Source of the DNA: Reichenbachiella ulvae
GTDB taxonomy: Bacteria > Bacteroidota > Bacteroidia > Cytophagales > Cyclobacteriaceae
DNA: 64,000 nt
Assembly (NCBI RefSeq): GCF_025833875.1
Contig: NZ_JAOYOD010000001.1
Span: 3,782,001-3,846,000, forward strand
Direction: 5' to 3'
The notes under the pieces were generated by a model. It was given only the letters and a program-made list of their open reading frames with translations, did no database searches and was not told the origin of the DNA. This document shows positions 18,272-25,850 of this stretch, one piece after another (the first letter of the stretch is position 1; each line of letters starts with the position of its first letter). A program made the translations under genes and the position numbers.

Positions 18272-20146
18272 TTAAAAATGACGGGAATGCCATTTTTGGA
18301 AAACATACAATGCCCAAACATGAGCATGACTATCCTCTGGATTTGAGGAGTGTAATTTCTCCCTTAAATTCTTTATTTGATTCCAATTAAAAACACCACC
18401 GTCTTCAATTCTTTCCTGATCAAAAAGGTATTGATCCAACTCACCTCTCAATGAACTCTTCAACCAATCCAACAAGGGCATTTCAAAACCTTTTTTGGGT
18501 CTACGATATAGCTCTGGCGGAAGAATATCTCTATATGTGTCCTGAAGAATTCGCTTTCTCATCTTGCCATTGATTTTATATTCAAATGGCAAACGCTGAA
18601 CAAACTCAACCAATTCATGGTCTAAAAAGGGCACTCTAACTTCTAACCCAGCCGCCATAGACATCATATCTACCTTTTTCAACATGTCATTGGGTAGCAC
18701 AAATGCAGCATCCATTTTCATCAGATCATTGATGTCCTTATACTCATTCATCCCCGTCATCCATCTTTCAAAGTATTCTGAATCTAAACTAGGCTCCCTG
18801 ACCAAGTTGTTGGATTGTTCTGCAGACCCCAAAGAGGCCAAAAACCAGTAGCGATCCTTCGGAGATAATTTTTTCGCCTCCTCATACCGCATGACCTGGC
18901 GCATTTTATTGGCCAAAAATCCTGATCTCGATTTGGGCATTCTGCTAGCCATTGGCAGCATCAATTTTATCATTAGACTCTTCAATCCGCCATTTTCCAT
19001 TTCATACCAGGCAGCATGCTTGTTGTACCCCGAAAATATTTCATCAGCTCCATCACCTGACAAAGCCACCGTGACATGCCTTCTGGTTTTTTTGCTCAAT
19101 ATGTAAACAGGTAAAGAGGACGAATCTGCAAATGGCTCGTCTATATGCCTAACAAAATCATCCAGATTGGAAAATATCTCATCATTGCTAAGACGAAAAG
19201 TGGTATGATTGGACCCTATTTTCTTGGCTACAGCTTCTGCATATTGGGTTTCATCAAAGAATTTATTTCCTTCAAACCCTATTGAAAATGTAGACAGATG
19301 ATCTGTATGTCTTGCTGCCAAACTGCTGATGACACTACTATCGATCCCCCCACTCAAAAAAGCACCTAGTGGTACATCAGCCATCATTCTTTTTTGCACA
19401 GATGCATCCAGGCGACTCTTCAATTCTTTGATCGCCTGCTCATAACTCAATTCTGTCAATGGAGATCTTGTCTCATCCACATGATAATACCGACTCAAGC
19501 GAATCTCCTGATCAATGATCTCTATACATTCTCCTGGCATCAACTTTTTCACTCCCTCCACCATCGTGAGAGGAGCAGGGGTATAGTTGAGTTGAAGGTA
19601 ATAATGCAGTGCATCTTTATCGACTTTTTGATCCATCCCATATGCCAATATGGCCTGCATCTCAGACGCAAAAAGCACCTTAAATTCATCTTGATAGTAG
19701 AGCAAGGGTTTAATCCCAATACGATCACGAGCGATCAGACAGGTCTTCTTTTGAGTGTCATAAATGGCCAGAGCAAAGAAACCATTCAGCCTGGACAAGC
19801 ACGCTTTACCTTCTTGAGCATAGAGATGCATGATTACCTCAGTATCCGTCTCAGATTCGAATCTTACGCCTTTACTCTCTAGTTCCTTTCTTAACTGCTG
19901 GTAGTTAAAAATCTCCCCGTTGAAGACCATGATGTATCTTCCATCGAGGATTTGCATCGGCTGATGTCCAAGATCAGAAGTATCAATAATGGAAAGTCTT
20001 CTATGTCCCAAACCAACCAAATGATCATTCCATGTACCATGATCATCTGGCCCTCTATGTTCGAGAGATCGAGTGGATTTTTCCAGATTAGTCATCTGAA
20101 AACGCCCCACTTCATTGAAACACCAAATACCGGTAATGCCGCACAT
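18272..20146 (-). CDS. asnB: Asparagine synthase (glutamine-hydrolysing)
   Basis: 624 residues. The class II glutamine amidotransferase domain begins MCGITGIW with the nucleophile Cys2. RGPDDHGTW and FNGEIFNYQQLR are amidotransferase signatures. The synthase domain has the PP-loop LSGGIDSS at about residue 270 and LSGDGADEIFSGY. AsnB makes asparagine from aspartate, ATP and glutamine. Proteins of this type also occur in exopolysaccharide clusters, but no such cluster is adjacent. The gene ends about 70 bp from the universal stress gene on the same strand. Confidence 0.88.
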   Translation of the reverse strand: MCGITGIWCFNEVGRFQMTNLEKSTRSLEHRGPDDHGTWNDHLVGLGHRRLSIIDTSDLGHQPMQILDGRYIMVFNGEIFNYQQLRKELESKGVRFESETDTEVIMHLYAQEGKACLSRLNGFFALAIYDTQKKTCLIARDRIGIKPLLYYQDEFKVLFASEMQAILAYGMDQKVDKDALHYYLQLNYTPAPLTMVEGVKKLMPGECIEIIDQEIRLSRYYHVDETRSPLTELSYEQAIKELKSRLDASVQKRMMADVPLGAFLSGGIDSSVISSLAARHTDHLSTFSIGFEGNKFFDETQYAEAVAKKIGSNHTTFRLSNDEIFSNLDDFVRHIDEPFADSSSLPVYILSKKTRRHVTVALSGDGADEIFSGYNKHAAWYEMENGGLKSLMIKLMLPMASRMPKSRSGFLANKMRQVMRYEEAKKLSPKDRYWFLASLGSAEQSNNLVREPSLDSEYFERWMTGMNEYKDINDLMKMDAAFVLPNDMLKKVDMMSMAAGLEVRVPFLDHELVEFVQRLPFEYKINGKMRKRILQDTYRDILPPELYRRPKKGFEMPLLDWLKSSLRGELDQYLFDQERIEDGGVFNWNQIKNLREKLHSSNPEDSHAHVWALYVFQKWHSRHF

Positions 20147-20267
20147 ATAAGACTGATTTGCTCACAATAATAATGAAAGCCTATTGTCTTTTGGATGATT
20201 TATCTGGAGCAATCAGAAAAACCTGCGAAAGCTGTGAGCGAAACAATAAGAAATTAAAAAATCGACA

Positions 20268-20275
20268 TATATTTG
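20268..20275 (+). promoter_or_regulatory. -7 promoter box of tRNA-Ala
   Basis: TATATTTG matches the Bacteroidota -7 consensus TAnnTTTG and ends 10 bp before the tRNA-Ala 5' end, the expected place for initiation near the mature 5' end. A -33 element is not obvious. Confidence 0.5.
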
Positions 20276-20285
20276 CCACCCGCAT

Positions 20286-20362
20286 GGGGCATTAGCTCAG
20301 CTGGCTAGAGCACTACGCTGGCAGCGTAGGGGTCATCGGTTCGAATCCGATATGCTCCACCA
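20286..20362 (+). tRNA. tRNA-Ala (GGC)
   Basis: A 77-nt cloverleaf. Acceptor GGGGCAT pairs with ATGCTCC (one G-U), D arm GCTC..GAGC, anticodon stem CTACG/CGTAG with loop CTGGCAG giving anticodon GGC, and T arm with GGTTCGAATCC. Discriminator A and an encoded CCA end the gene. Confidence 0.95.
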
Positions 20363-20367
20363 CCCTT

Positions 20368-20395
20368 AAGCCGATTCATACGAGTCGGCTTTTTT
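20368..20395 (+). terminator. Rho-independent terminator of tRNA-Ala
   Basis: AAGCCGATTC / GAGTCGGCTT stem of about 10 bp with a four-base loop, followed by a T-run, 6 bp after the tRNA. Confidence 0.85.
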
Positions 20396-20400
20396 ATTTT

Positions 20401-21084
20401 TCAGCGCTCATTTCCGTTCTCGTCCCAATATTTTTTCTCAACGATTTCGCCATCCTTAAAAGTTAATTCTGCTTCTAGCTGACCATTCGAGTGCCATCGT
20501 GCGCAGTAGCCCTGGACTTTGTCATCTACATATTTGAGTTTGGCAGCAATCTGACCATTAGGATACCATTCAGTATGCAGGCCGTCTTTTCGACCCTTTT
20601 TGTAATTGGTTTCTGATTTCTTCTTCCCATTATCAAACCACCAGGTATCTGTTCCCTCAAATTCGCCCTTGACATAATGAGCCTCAAATCGTTTTTGGCC
20701 ATTCTCATACCATTTGGTCACTTTCCCTTCTGCCAGATCATTGACATAGGTCATCTCGATCATTTTTTGGCCATTGGCATACCACTCTACAAATGGCCCG
20801 TCCATTTTATTCTTAGAATAGTGCGTTTCTGATCTCTTTTCTCCTGTTTTATAGTAAACGGTACTGAGCCCATCTTTAACGCCCTTCTTATACGTATCCT
20901 CAATGATTTTAGTCCCGAATTTCTTATACCTAACCACACCATCAAGAGGTTTGTCAGAATCGACTAAATAGTAAAGATCATCTCCTCTTTGCTCAATATC
21001 TCTATGGGAAAGAATCTCAGAATCCTGGGCGGAAAGAATAAAAGGCAGAAAAGTTATTAGGAGTAGGATCAGCTTAAATTTCAT
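20401..21084 (-). CDS. Exported YwqK/MORN-variant repeat protein
   Basis: 227 residues from the ATG at 21084, which gives a clean signal peptide (MKFKLILLLITFLPFILSAQ); an upstream in-frame ATG at 21129 would add 15 residues in front of it and is less likely. The mature part is built from about seven repeats of the pattern YxNGxKxxExxYxxGxxxG (for example WYANGQKMIEMTYVNDLAEG), the MORN-variant repeat of the YwqK family. Databases often label such proteins toxin-antitoxin YwqK antitoxins, but nothing toxin-like is adjacent. The Bacteroidota versions are probably periplasmic or surface structural proteins. Confidence 0.75.
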   Translation of the reverse strand: MKFKLILLLITFLPFILSAQDSEILSHRDIEQRGDDLYYLVDSDKPLDGVVRYKKFGTKIIEDTYKKGVKDGLSTVYYKTGEKRSETHYSKNKMDGPFVEWYANGQKMIEMTYVNDLAEGKVTKWYENGQKRFEAHYVKGEFEGTDTWWFDNGKKKSETNYKKGRKDGLHTEWYPNGQIAAKLKYVDDKVQGYCARWHSNGQLEAELTFKDGEIVEKKYWDENGNER

Positions 21085-21213
21085 GCTATCAAGATTAGGT
21101 ATAGCATAAATATAGTGGATTGCCCGCACTAATAATAGTACGGCCGCCTTAAGTCCCCTTAGAGATATAAAAAAGTATGTTCAGACATACTCCTTAGGAA
21201 GAAAAACTAGCTC

Positions 21214-22386
21214 TTACTTCAAATATTCAAACTCACCATTCTCGGTCTGAATGGTAGCCTTCGTGGTTTCTGATTGCTCAACGCGACCGATCACCTGAGC
21301 TGCTACTCCAAAAGATTCAGATATTTGGATGATTTCTGAAGCAAGGTTTTCCGGTACATATAGTTCCATGCGGTGACCCATATTGAATACCTTATACATT
21401 TCTTTCCAATCTGTACCACTTTCCTGATGGATCAACTTGAACAAAGGAGGGATTTCGAAAAGATTATCTTTTATCACATGAACTCCATCTACAAAGTGTA
21501 GCACTTTAGTCTGTGCCCCACCGCTACAATGCACCATTCCGTGAATGGCTGATCGATGCCCCTGCTCAAATATTTTCTTGATAATCGGAGCATAAGTTCG
21601 AGTAGGAGACAAGACCAATTTGCCTGCATCCAGGGGCGAGCCTTCTACCTTGTCCAAAAGGTCTTTGCTACCTGAGTAAATCAAGTCTTCGGGAACTGAT
21701 GGATCGAAGCACTCCGGATATTTCTCCATGTATTTCTTAGCAAACACATCGTGACGTGCAGAGGTCAGTCCATTACTGCCCATTCCCCCGTTATATTCCG
21801 ATTCGTAGTTAGCTTGGCCATAAGATGCTAGCCCGACGATCACATCACCACCCTGAATTTTTTCATTGCTAATGACATCTGACCTTTTCATGCGGCCAAT
21901 AACCGTACTATCCACAACCACTGTTCGGACCAGATCTCCCAGGTCAGCAGTTTCACCTCCTGTGGATTGAATATCCACTCCATTGTCACGGAGCATCTGC
22001 AGCACCTCTTCAGTGCCCTCGATCAATGCAGTTAGCACTTCTCCCGGAATCAGGTTTTTATTTCTGCCAATGGTAGAAGAAAGCAAGATATTGTCCACGG
22101 CACCTACACAAAGCAGGTCATCCGTATTCATAATCACGGCATCTTGGGCGATTCCTTTCCAGACGGAAAGATCTCCTGTTTCCTTCCAGTACATATACGC
22201 CAAAGACGATTTAGTTCCTGCACCATCTGCATGCATGATATTGCAGTAATCTGCATCACCACCCAGCATGTCGGGCACGATCTTACAAAAGGCATTTGGA
22301 AATACCCCTTTGTCAATGTTTTTAATCGCGTTGTGTACGTCTTCTTTAGAGGCAGAAACCCCTCTTTGCATATATCTTTCGTCCAT
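21214..22386 (-). CDS. purM: Phosphoribosylformylglycinamidine cyclo-ligase (AIR synthase)
   Basis: 390 residues, the long Bacteroidota form of PurM. It converts FGAM to AIR in purine synthesis, using ATP. Recognisable parts are MQRGVSASKEDV near the start, HADGAGTKS (the ATP-binding ADGVGTK-type loop), DAVIMNTDDLLCVGA and the GGETADLGD motif (PurM/PurL superfamily GGETAEM). The N-terminal half is highly family-like, but the C-terminal half is longer and more divergent than the usual enzyme of about 345 residues. No other purine gene is adjacent. Confidence 0.85.
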   Translation of the reverse strand: MDERYMQRGVSASKEDVHNAIKNIDKGVFPNAFCKIVPDMLGGDADYCNIMHADGAGTKSSLAYMYWKETGDLSVWKGIAQDAVIMNTDDLLCVGAVDNILLSSTIGRNKNLIPGEVLTALIEGTEEVLQMLRDNGVDIQSTGGETADLGDLVRTVVVDSTVIGRMKRSDVISNEKIQGGDVIVGLASYGQANYESEYNGGMGSNGLTSARHDVFAKKYMEKYPECFDPSVPEDLIYSGSKDLLDKVEGSPLDAGKLVLSPTRTYAPIIKKIFEQGHRSAIHGMVHCSGGAQTKVLHFVDGVHVIKDNLFEIPPLFKLIHQESGTDWKEMYKVFNMGHRMELYVPENLASEIIQISESFGVAAQVIGRVEQSETTKATIQTENGEFEYLK

Positions 22387-22617
22387 GATCCGTGCAATGA
22401 ATATTGCCGCAAAGCTAATAAACTATGCTTTGCCTTCTCAGAAATACTTCCAGCTTTATTAGCCGTAACTTGAAGACACTTAGCCCCAATTCTTTGCATC
22501 CCAGCGAATAAATCATTCGGGATGTAGGAAAAGAATTAAATTTTTAAAAAATTGTCAGTTCAAGTAGCCGAATAGGTGAACACAAAAACAAGAAACCAAA
22601 GACTAAATAATTATTAA

Positions 22618-24513
22618 ATGCTAAATAAGGTAGAAAACTTAAGTGAGTACTTTCTCGCTTACGAAAAGAGTATTGCGAACACCGATACTTTTTGGGAGCG
22701 GGTAGCCAATCAATTTTATTGGAGAAAAAAATGGGATAAAGTTGTTGAATCTGATTTTGAGGAGGCCAAAGTAGAATGGTTTATCAATGGAAAACTCAAC
22801 ATCACTGAAAATATCTTCGAAAGAAACCTCTTCACCCATGGAGACAAACCTGCCATCATCTGGGAACCCAACGATCCCAAAGAGGCAAATATCACTTTGA
22901 CTTACCACGAATTATTTGATAAGGTATGTGAATTTTCGAATGTGCTGAAAAGCCATGGTATAGAAAAAGGAGATCGTGTGATCATCTATATGCCGATGGT
23001 GCCAGAAGCGGCCATAGCCATGCTGGCATGTGCTAGAGTAGGTGCCGTTCACTCGGTGGTATTTGCAGGTTTTTCATCTTCAGCTTTAGCTGATCGAATT
23101 ATAGACTGTGAAGCCAAAATGGTCCTGACCTCAGATGGGAATTTTAGAGGAGCCAAGTCCATCGAAGTAAAAAAAGTAGTGGACGAAGCACTGGAAAAGT
23201 GTAGCACGATAGAAAAGGTAATAGTTGTAGAGCGAACCAAAACACCTGTGGAAATGAAGGCAGGTCGAGACCTTTGGTGGCACGAAGAAGTAGCCAAAGC
23301 ATCGAGCAAAAATACTGCTGAAGAAATGGATTCAGAGGATATGCTTTTCATTCTCTACACCTCTGGGTCGACTGGCAAACCGAAAGGAGTAGTTCATACG
23401 ACCGGTGGTTACATGGTCTATTCTCAGTTTTCTTTCCAAAATGTCTTCCAGTACAATTCGGATGATGTCTATTGGTGTACAGCCGATGTGGGTTGGATCA
23501 CGGGCCACTCCTATATTGTCTATGGACCGTTACTTTCAGGAGCCACGACCGTAATGTTCGAAGGTGTGCCTACCTACCCTGATGCAGGACGTTTTTGGCA
23601 AATCGTGGATAAATATAAAGTCAATCAATTTTATACCGCTCCAACTGCGATCAGAGCCCTTCAGGCCTACGGCCTGGAACCATTAGAGCCTTATAAGTTA
23701 GATTCACTGAAAGTATTAGGTACAGTGGGTGAACCGATCAACGAAGAAGCCTGGCACTGGTACCATGACCATGTAGGCAAGGGCAAATGCCCAATCGTAG
23801 ATACATGGTGGCAGACGGAAACAGGAGGAATTATGATCTCTCCATTGGCAGGGCATACTCCGACTAAACCGGCCTATGCCACGCTACCTCTGCCGGGTAT
23901 ACTACCAGTGATCGTCGATGCGGACGGCAAAGAATTAAAAGGAAATGGAGTGGAAGGAAACCTCTGCATCAGTAAACCCTGGCCATCCATGATCAGAACG
24001 ACATATGGGGATCATGAGCGTTGCAAGAACACCTATTTCTCCACTTACAAAGGCATGTACTTTACAGGAGATGGTGTAAAAAGAGATGAGGATGGCTACT
24101 ACAGAATCCTGGGACGTGTAGACGATGTAATCAATGTCTCTGGCCATAGAATGGGAACCGCTGAAGTGGAAAATGCCATCAATGAGCATCCAAAAGTGGT
24201 AGAATCAGCAGTCGTAGGATACCCTCACGATATCAAAGGTCAGGGCATATACGCTTATGTAATCTGTGATATGGAAGGCCGTACCGAGGCGAACTTGAAA
24301 GAGGAAATTCGCGCGACGGTCAACAAGATCATCGGGCCAATTGCCAAGCCGGACAAAGTGCAAATTGTACCAGGGCTACCAAAAACACGCTCTGGTAAAA
24401 TCATGCGACGAATCCTACGCAAAGTAGCCGAAAACGATACCAGCAGCTTAGGTGATACTTCTACACTTTTAAACCCAGAAGTAGTAGATGAAATCATCAA
24501 AGGAGCTCAATAG
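22618..24513 (+). CDS. acs: Acetate--CoA ligase (acetyl-CoA synthetase)
   Basis: 631 residues of the ANL superfamily, activating acetate to acetyl-CoA via acetyl-AMP. The P-loop YTSGSTGKPKG begins at about residue 246. VYWCTADVGWITGHSYIVYGP and DTWWQTETGG are acetate-pocket and adenylate motifs specific to Acs. GRVDDVINVSGHRMGTAEVE is the hinge, and the C-terminal PKTRSGKIMRR carries the catalytic, usually acetyl-regulated Lys at about 594. Length is slightly short of the E. coli enzyme (652). Monocistronic, with a terminator directly after it. Confidence 0.94.
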   Translation: MLNKVENLSEYFLAYEKSIANTDTFWERVANQFYWRKKWDKVVESDFEEAKVEWFINGKLNITENIFERNLFTHGDKPAIIWEPNDPKEANITLTYHELFDKVCEFSNVLKSHGIEKGDRVIIYMPMVPEAAIAMLACARVGAVHSVVFAGFSSSALADRIIDCEAKMVLTSDGNFRGAKSIEVKKVVDEALEKCSTIEKVIVVERTKTPVEMKAGRDLWWHEEVAKASSKNTAEEMDSEDMLFILYTSGSTGKPKGVVHTTGGYMVYSQFSFQNVFQYNSDDVYWCTADVGWITGHSYIVYGPLLSGATTVMFEGVPTYPDAGRFWQIVDKYKVNQFYTAPTAIRALQAYGLEPLEPYKLDSLKVLGTVGEPINEEAWHWYHDHVGKGKCPIVDTWWQTETGGIMISPLAGHTPTKPAYATLPLPGILPVIVDADGKELKGNGVEGNLCISKPWPSMIRTTYGDHERCKNTYFSTYKGMYFTGDGVKRDEDGYYRILGRVDDVINVSGHRMGTAEVENAINEHPKVVESAVVGYPHDIKGQGIYAYVICDMEGRTEANLKEEIRATVNKIIGPIAKPDKVQIVPGLPKTRSGKIMRRILRKVAENDTSSLGDTSTLLNPEVVDEIIKGAQ

Positions 24514-24532
24514 TCTCCAAACTATAGGATAA

Positions 24533-24569
24533 CAAAACCACCGTTTGACAATCAGGCGGTGGTTTTATT
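24533..24569. terminator. Bidirectional terminator between acs and the convergent gene
   Basis: AAAACCACCG paired with CGGTGGTTTT around a loop of about 12 bases. T-tracts exist on both strands, so it can stop acs and also the convergent gene that ends at 24565 within it. Confidence 0.75.
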
Positions 24570-25818
24570 TCATCTTGATTAGACTATATCCCAAAGTCAA
24601 CAATACTTGATGAGAAGTCATACTAATATAATAATTGGGAGAAAATTGATATTTTAGATCTAAATGAACCTCTCTCTTATTAGCAGTCTGGCATAGCAAA
24701 CCCGAACTAACAGCAAACCCATAATTAAATTGTTGATAAGGGTCTAATAATTCAATTCTTCCAACAGGTAATAAAACTCCATCATCATATTGATATACTG
24801 ATCTATCTCGATAGAAATCATTACTGATGATATAATCAACAAAACCACCAAGAGCTATAACCGGTCTTAATCGAGATGAAGGGAAATGAAACCTAAGCAT
24901 AATTGAATTACTAAATAACTGATTATCAAAGGTCACTTCGTTTCGAATGTCGCTATTATATATGTCTGAATACCGAGAGTTGAGAGCAGTCGCGCTCCAG
25001 TTTTGGTAACTTGCCTCATATTGCAAATGGACTCGCTCATCCACATTGGGCAAGTTAATTCGTGCAAAAATGCCAATAATTGCCGATGGGGTAGAGGTAT
25101 AAAAATTGCCATTTAGATATCTCCTATCATTAGGATAAGCATTCTCACCACTTTTCAACCAAACCATCTGGCTACCAATCAAAGGTCCAAAATTCACCAA
25201 AACTGACGGCATCTGCTTTTCATAAATAACGCAAGATTGATCAGCGCAAACTTCCTGATGATATTGATATGATAGCGAGATCAAGCTCTTATGATCTAGA
25301 CGAGCAGTTTCCGCTTTTCGCATAAGAGTTGGGCTTTGACTGAAAGAATATTTTAGTAATCCCACATATTCTTTACTCTCCATTATGTAGGTGTTATAAT
25401 CCTTATAGACCTCCCTCTCCTTTATTTCCAATGGCAGGAGTTTCCCGTCACTATCTATCAAATAATGCCCTCCTGTATCATCAAAATAGTAGTAGATATC
25501 TACAATCCCATCTATGAGGTATTCAATGAAAATTTGTTTTGAACCATCAGCTGTTTCAATATGTTCTGATATGTAATACTTACTATCAGTATATCTATAA
25601 GCCTTAATGTCTTTAGGACTGAATTCTTCTCTTTCTCCCTCCAAGTTTCTTTTGAAGAAACATTTTTCGGAGTTCATTCGAGTCCCTCTATAGTCGATAA
25701 ATCCATAGGTCGTGTCCTGATCCCAGGAAACTATATAACCTTCGCGAAAATCATTTTGGCCGTAAGAAGAAAAGCTAAATAAAATCAATGCGGCTAGAAG
25801 CCATTTAGAACTAGTCAT
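24565..25818 (-). CDS. Hypothetical exported protein, beta-barrel-like C-terminus
   Basis: 417 residues with signal peptide (hydrophobic WLLAALILFSFSSYG, cleavage near YGQ at residue 21). The N-terminal half has a domain with GYIVSWDQDTTYGFIDYRG. The C-terminal half has alternating beta strands with aromatic girdles and ends QVLLTLGYSLIKM, like porin-type outer-membrane proteins of Bacteroidota. No specific family is recognised. It lies 32 bp downstream of the propeller sensor on the same strand, so they may share a transcript. Confidence 0.55.
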   Translation of the reverse strand: MTSSKWLLAALILFSFSSYGQNDFREGYIVSWDQDTTYGFIDYRGTRMNSEKCFFKRNLEGEREEFSPKDIKAYRYTDSKYYISEHIETADGSKQIFIEYLIDGIVDIYYYFDDTGGHYLIDSDGKLLPLEIKEREVYKDYNTYIMESKEYVGLLKYSFSQSPTLMRKAETARLDHKSLISLSYQYHQEVCADQSCVIYEKQMPSVLVNFGPLIGSQMVWLKSGENAYPNDRRYLNGNFYTSTPSAIIGIFARINLPNVDERVHLQYEASYQNWSATALNSRYSDIYNSDIRNEVTFDNQLFSNSIMLRFHFPSSRLRPVIALGGFVDYIISNDFYRDRSVYQYDDGVLLPVGRIELLDPYQQFNYGFAVSSGLLCQTANKREVHLDLKYQFSPNYYISMTSHQVLLTLGYSLIKMK

Positions 25819-25850
25819 GTGAATTTGGTTGATCCCAGCTCAAAACTACA

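Noticed and set aside
20401..21084. Toxin-antitoxin role for the YwqK-type protein
   Set aside because: It has a signal peptide and no adjacent toxin; the antitoxin label comes only from database naming.
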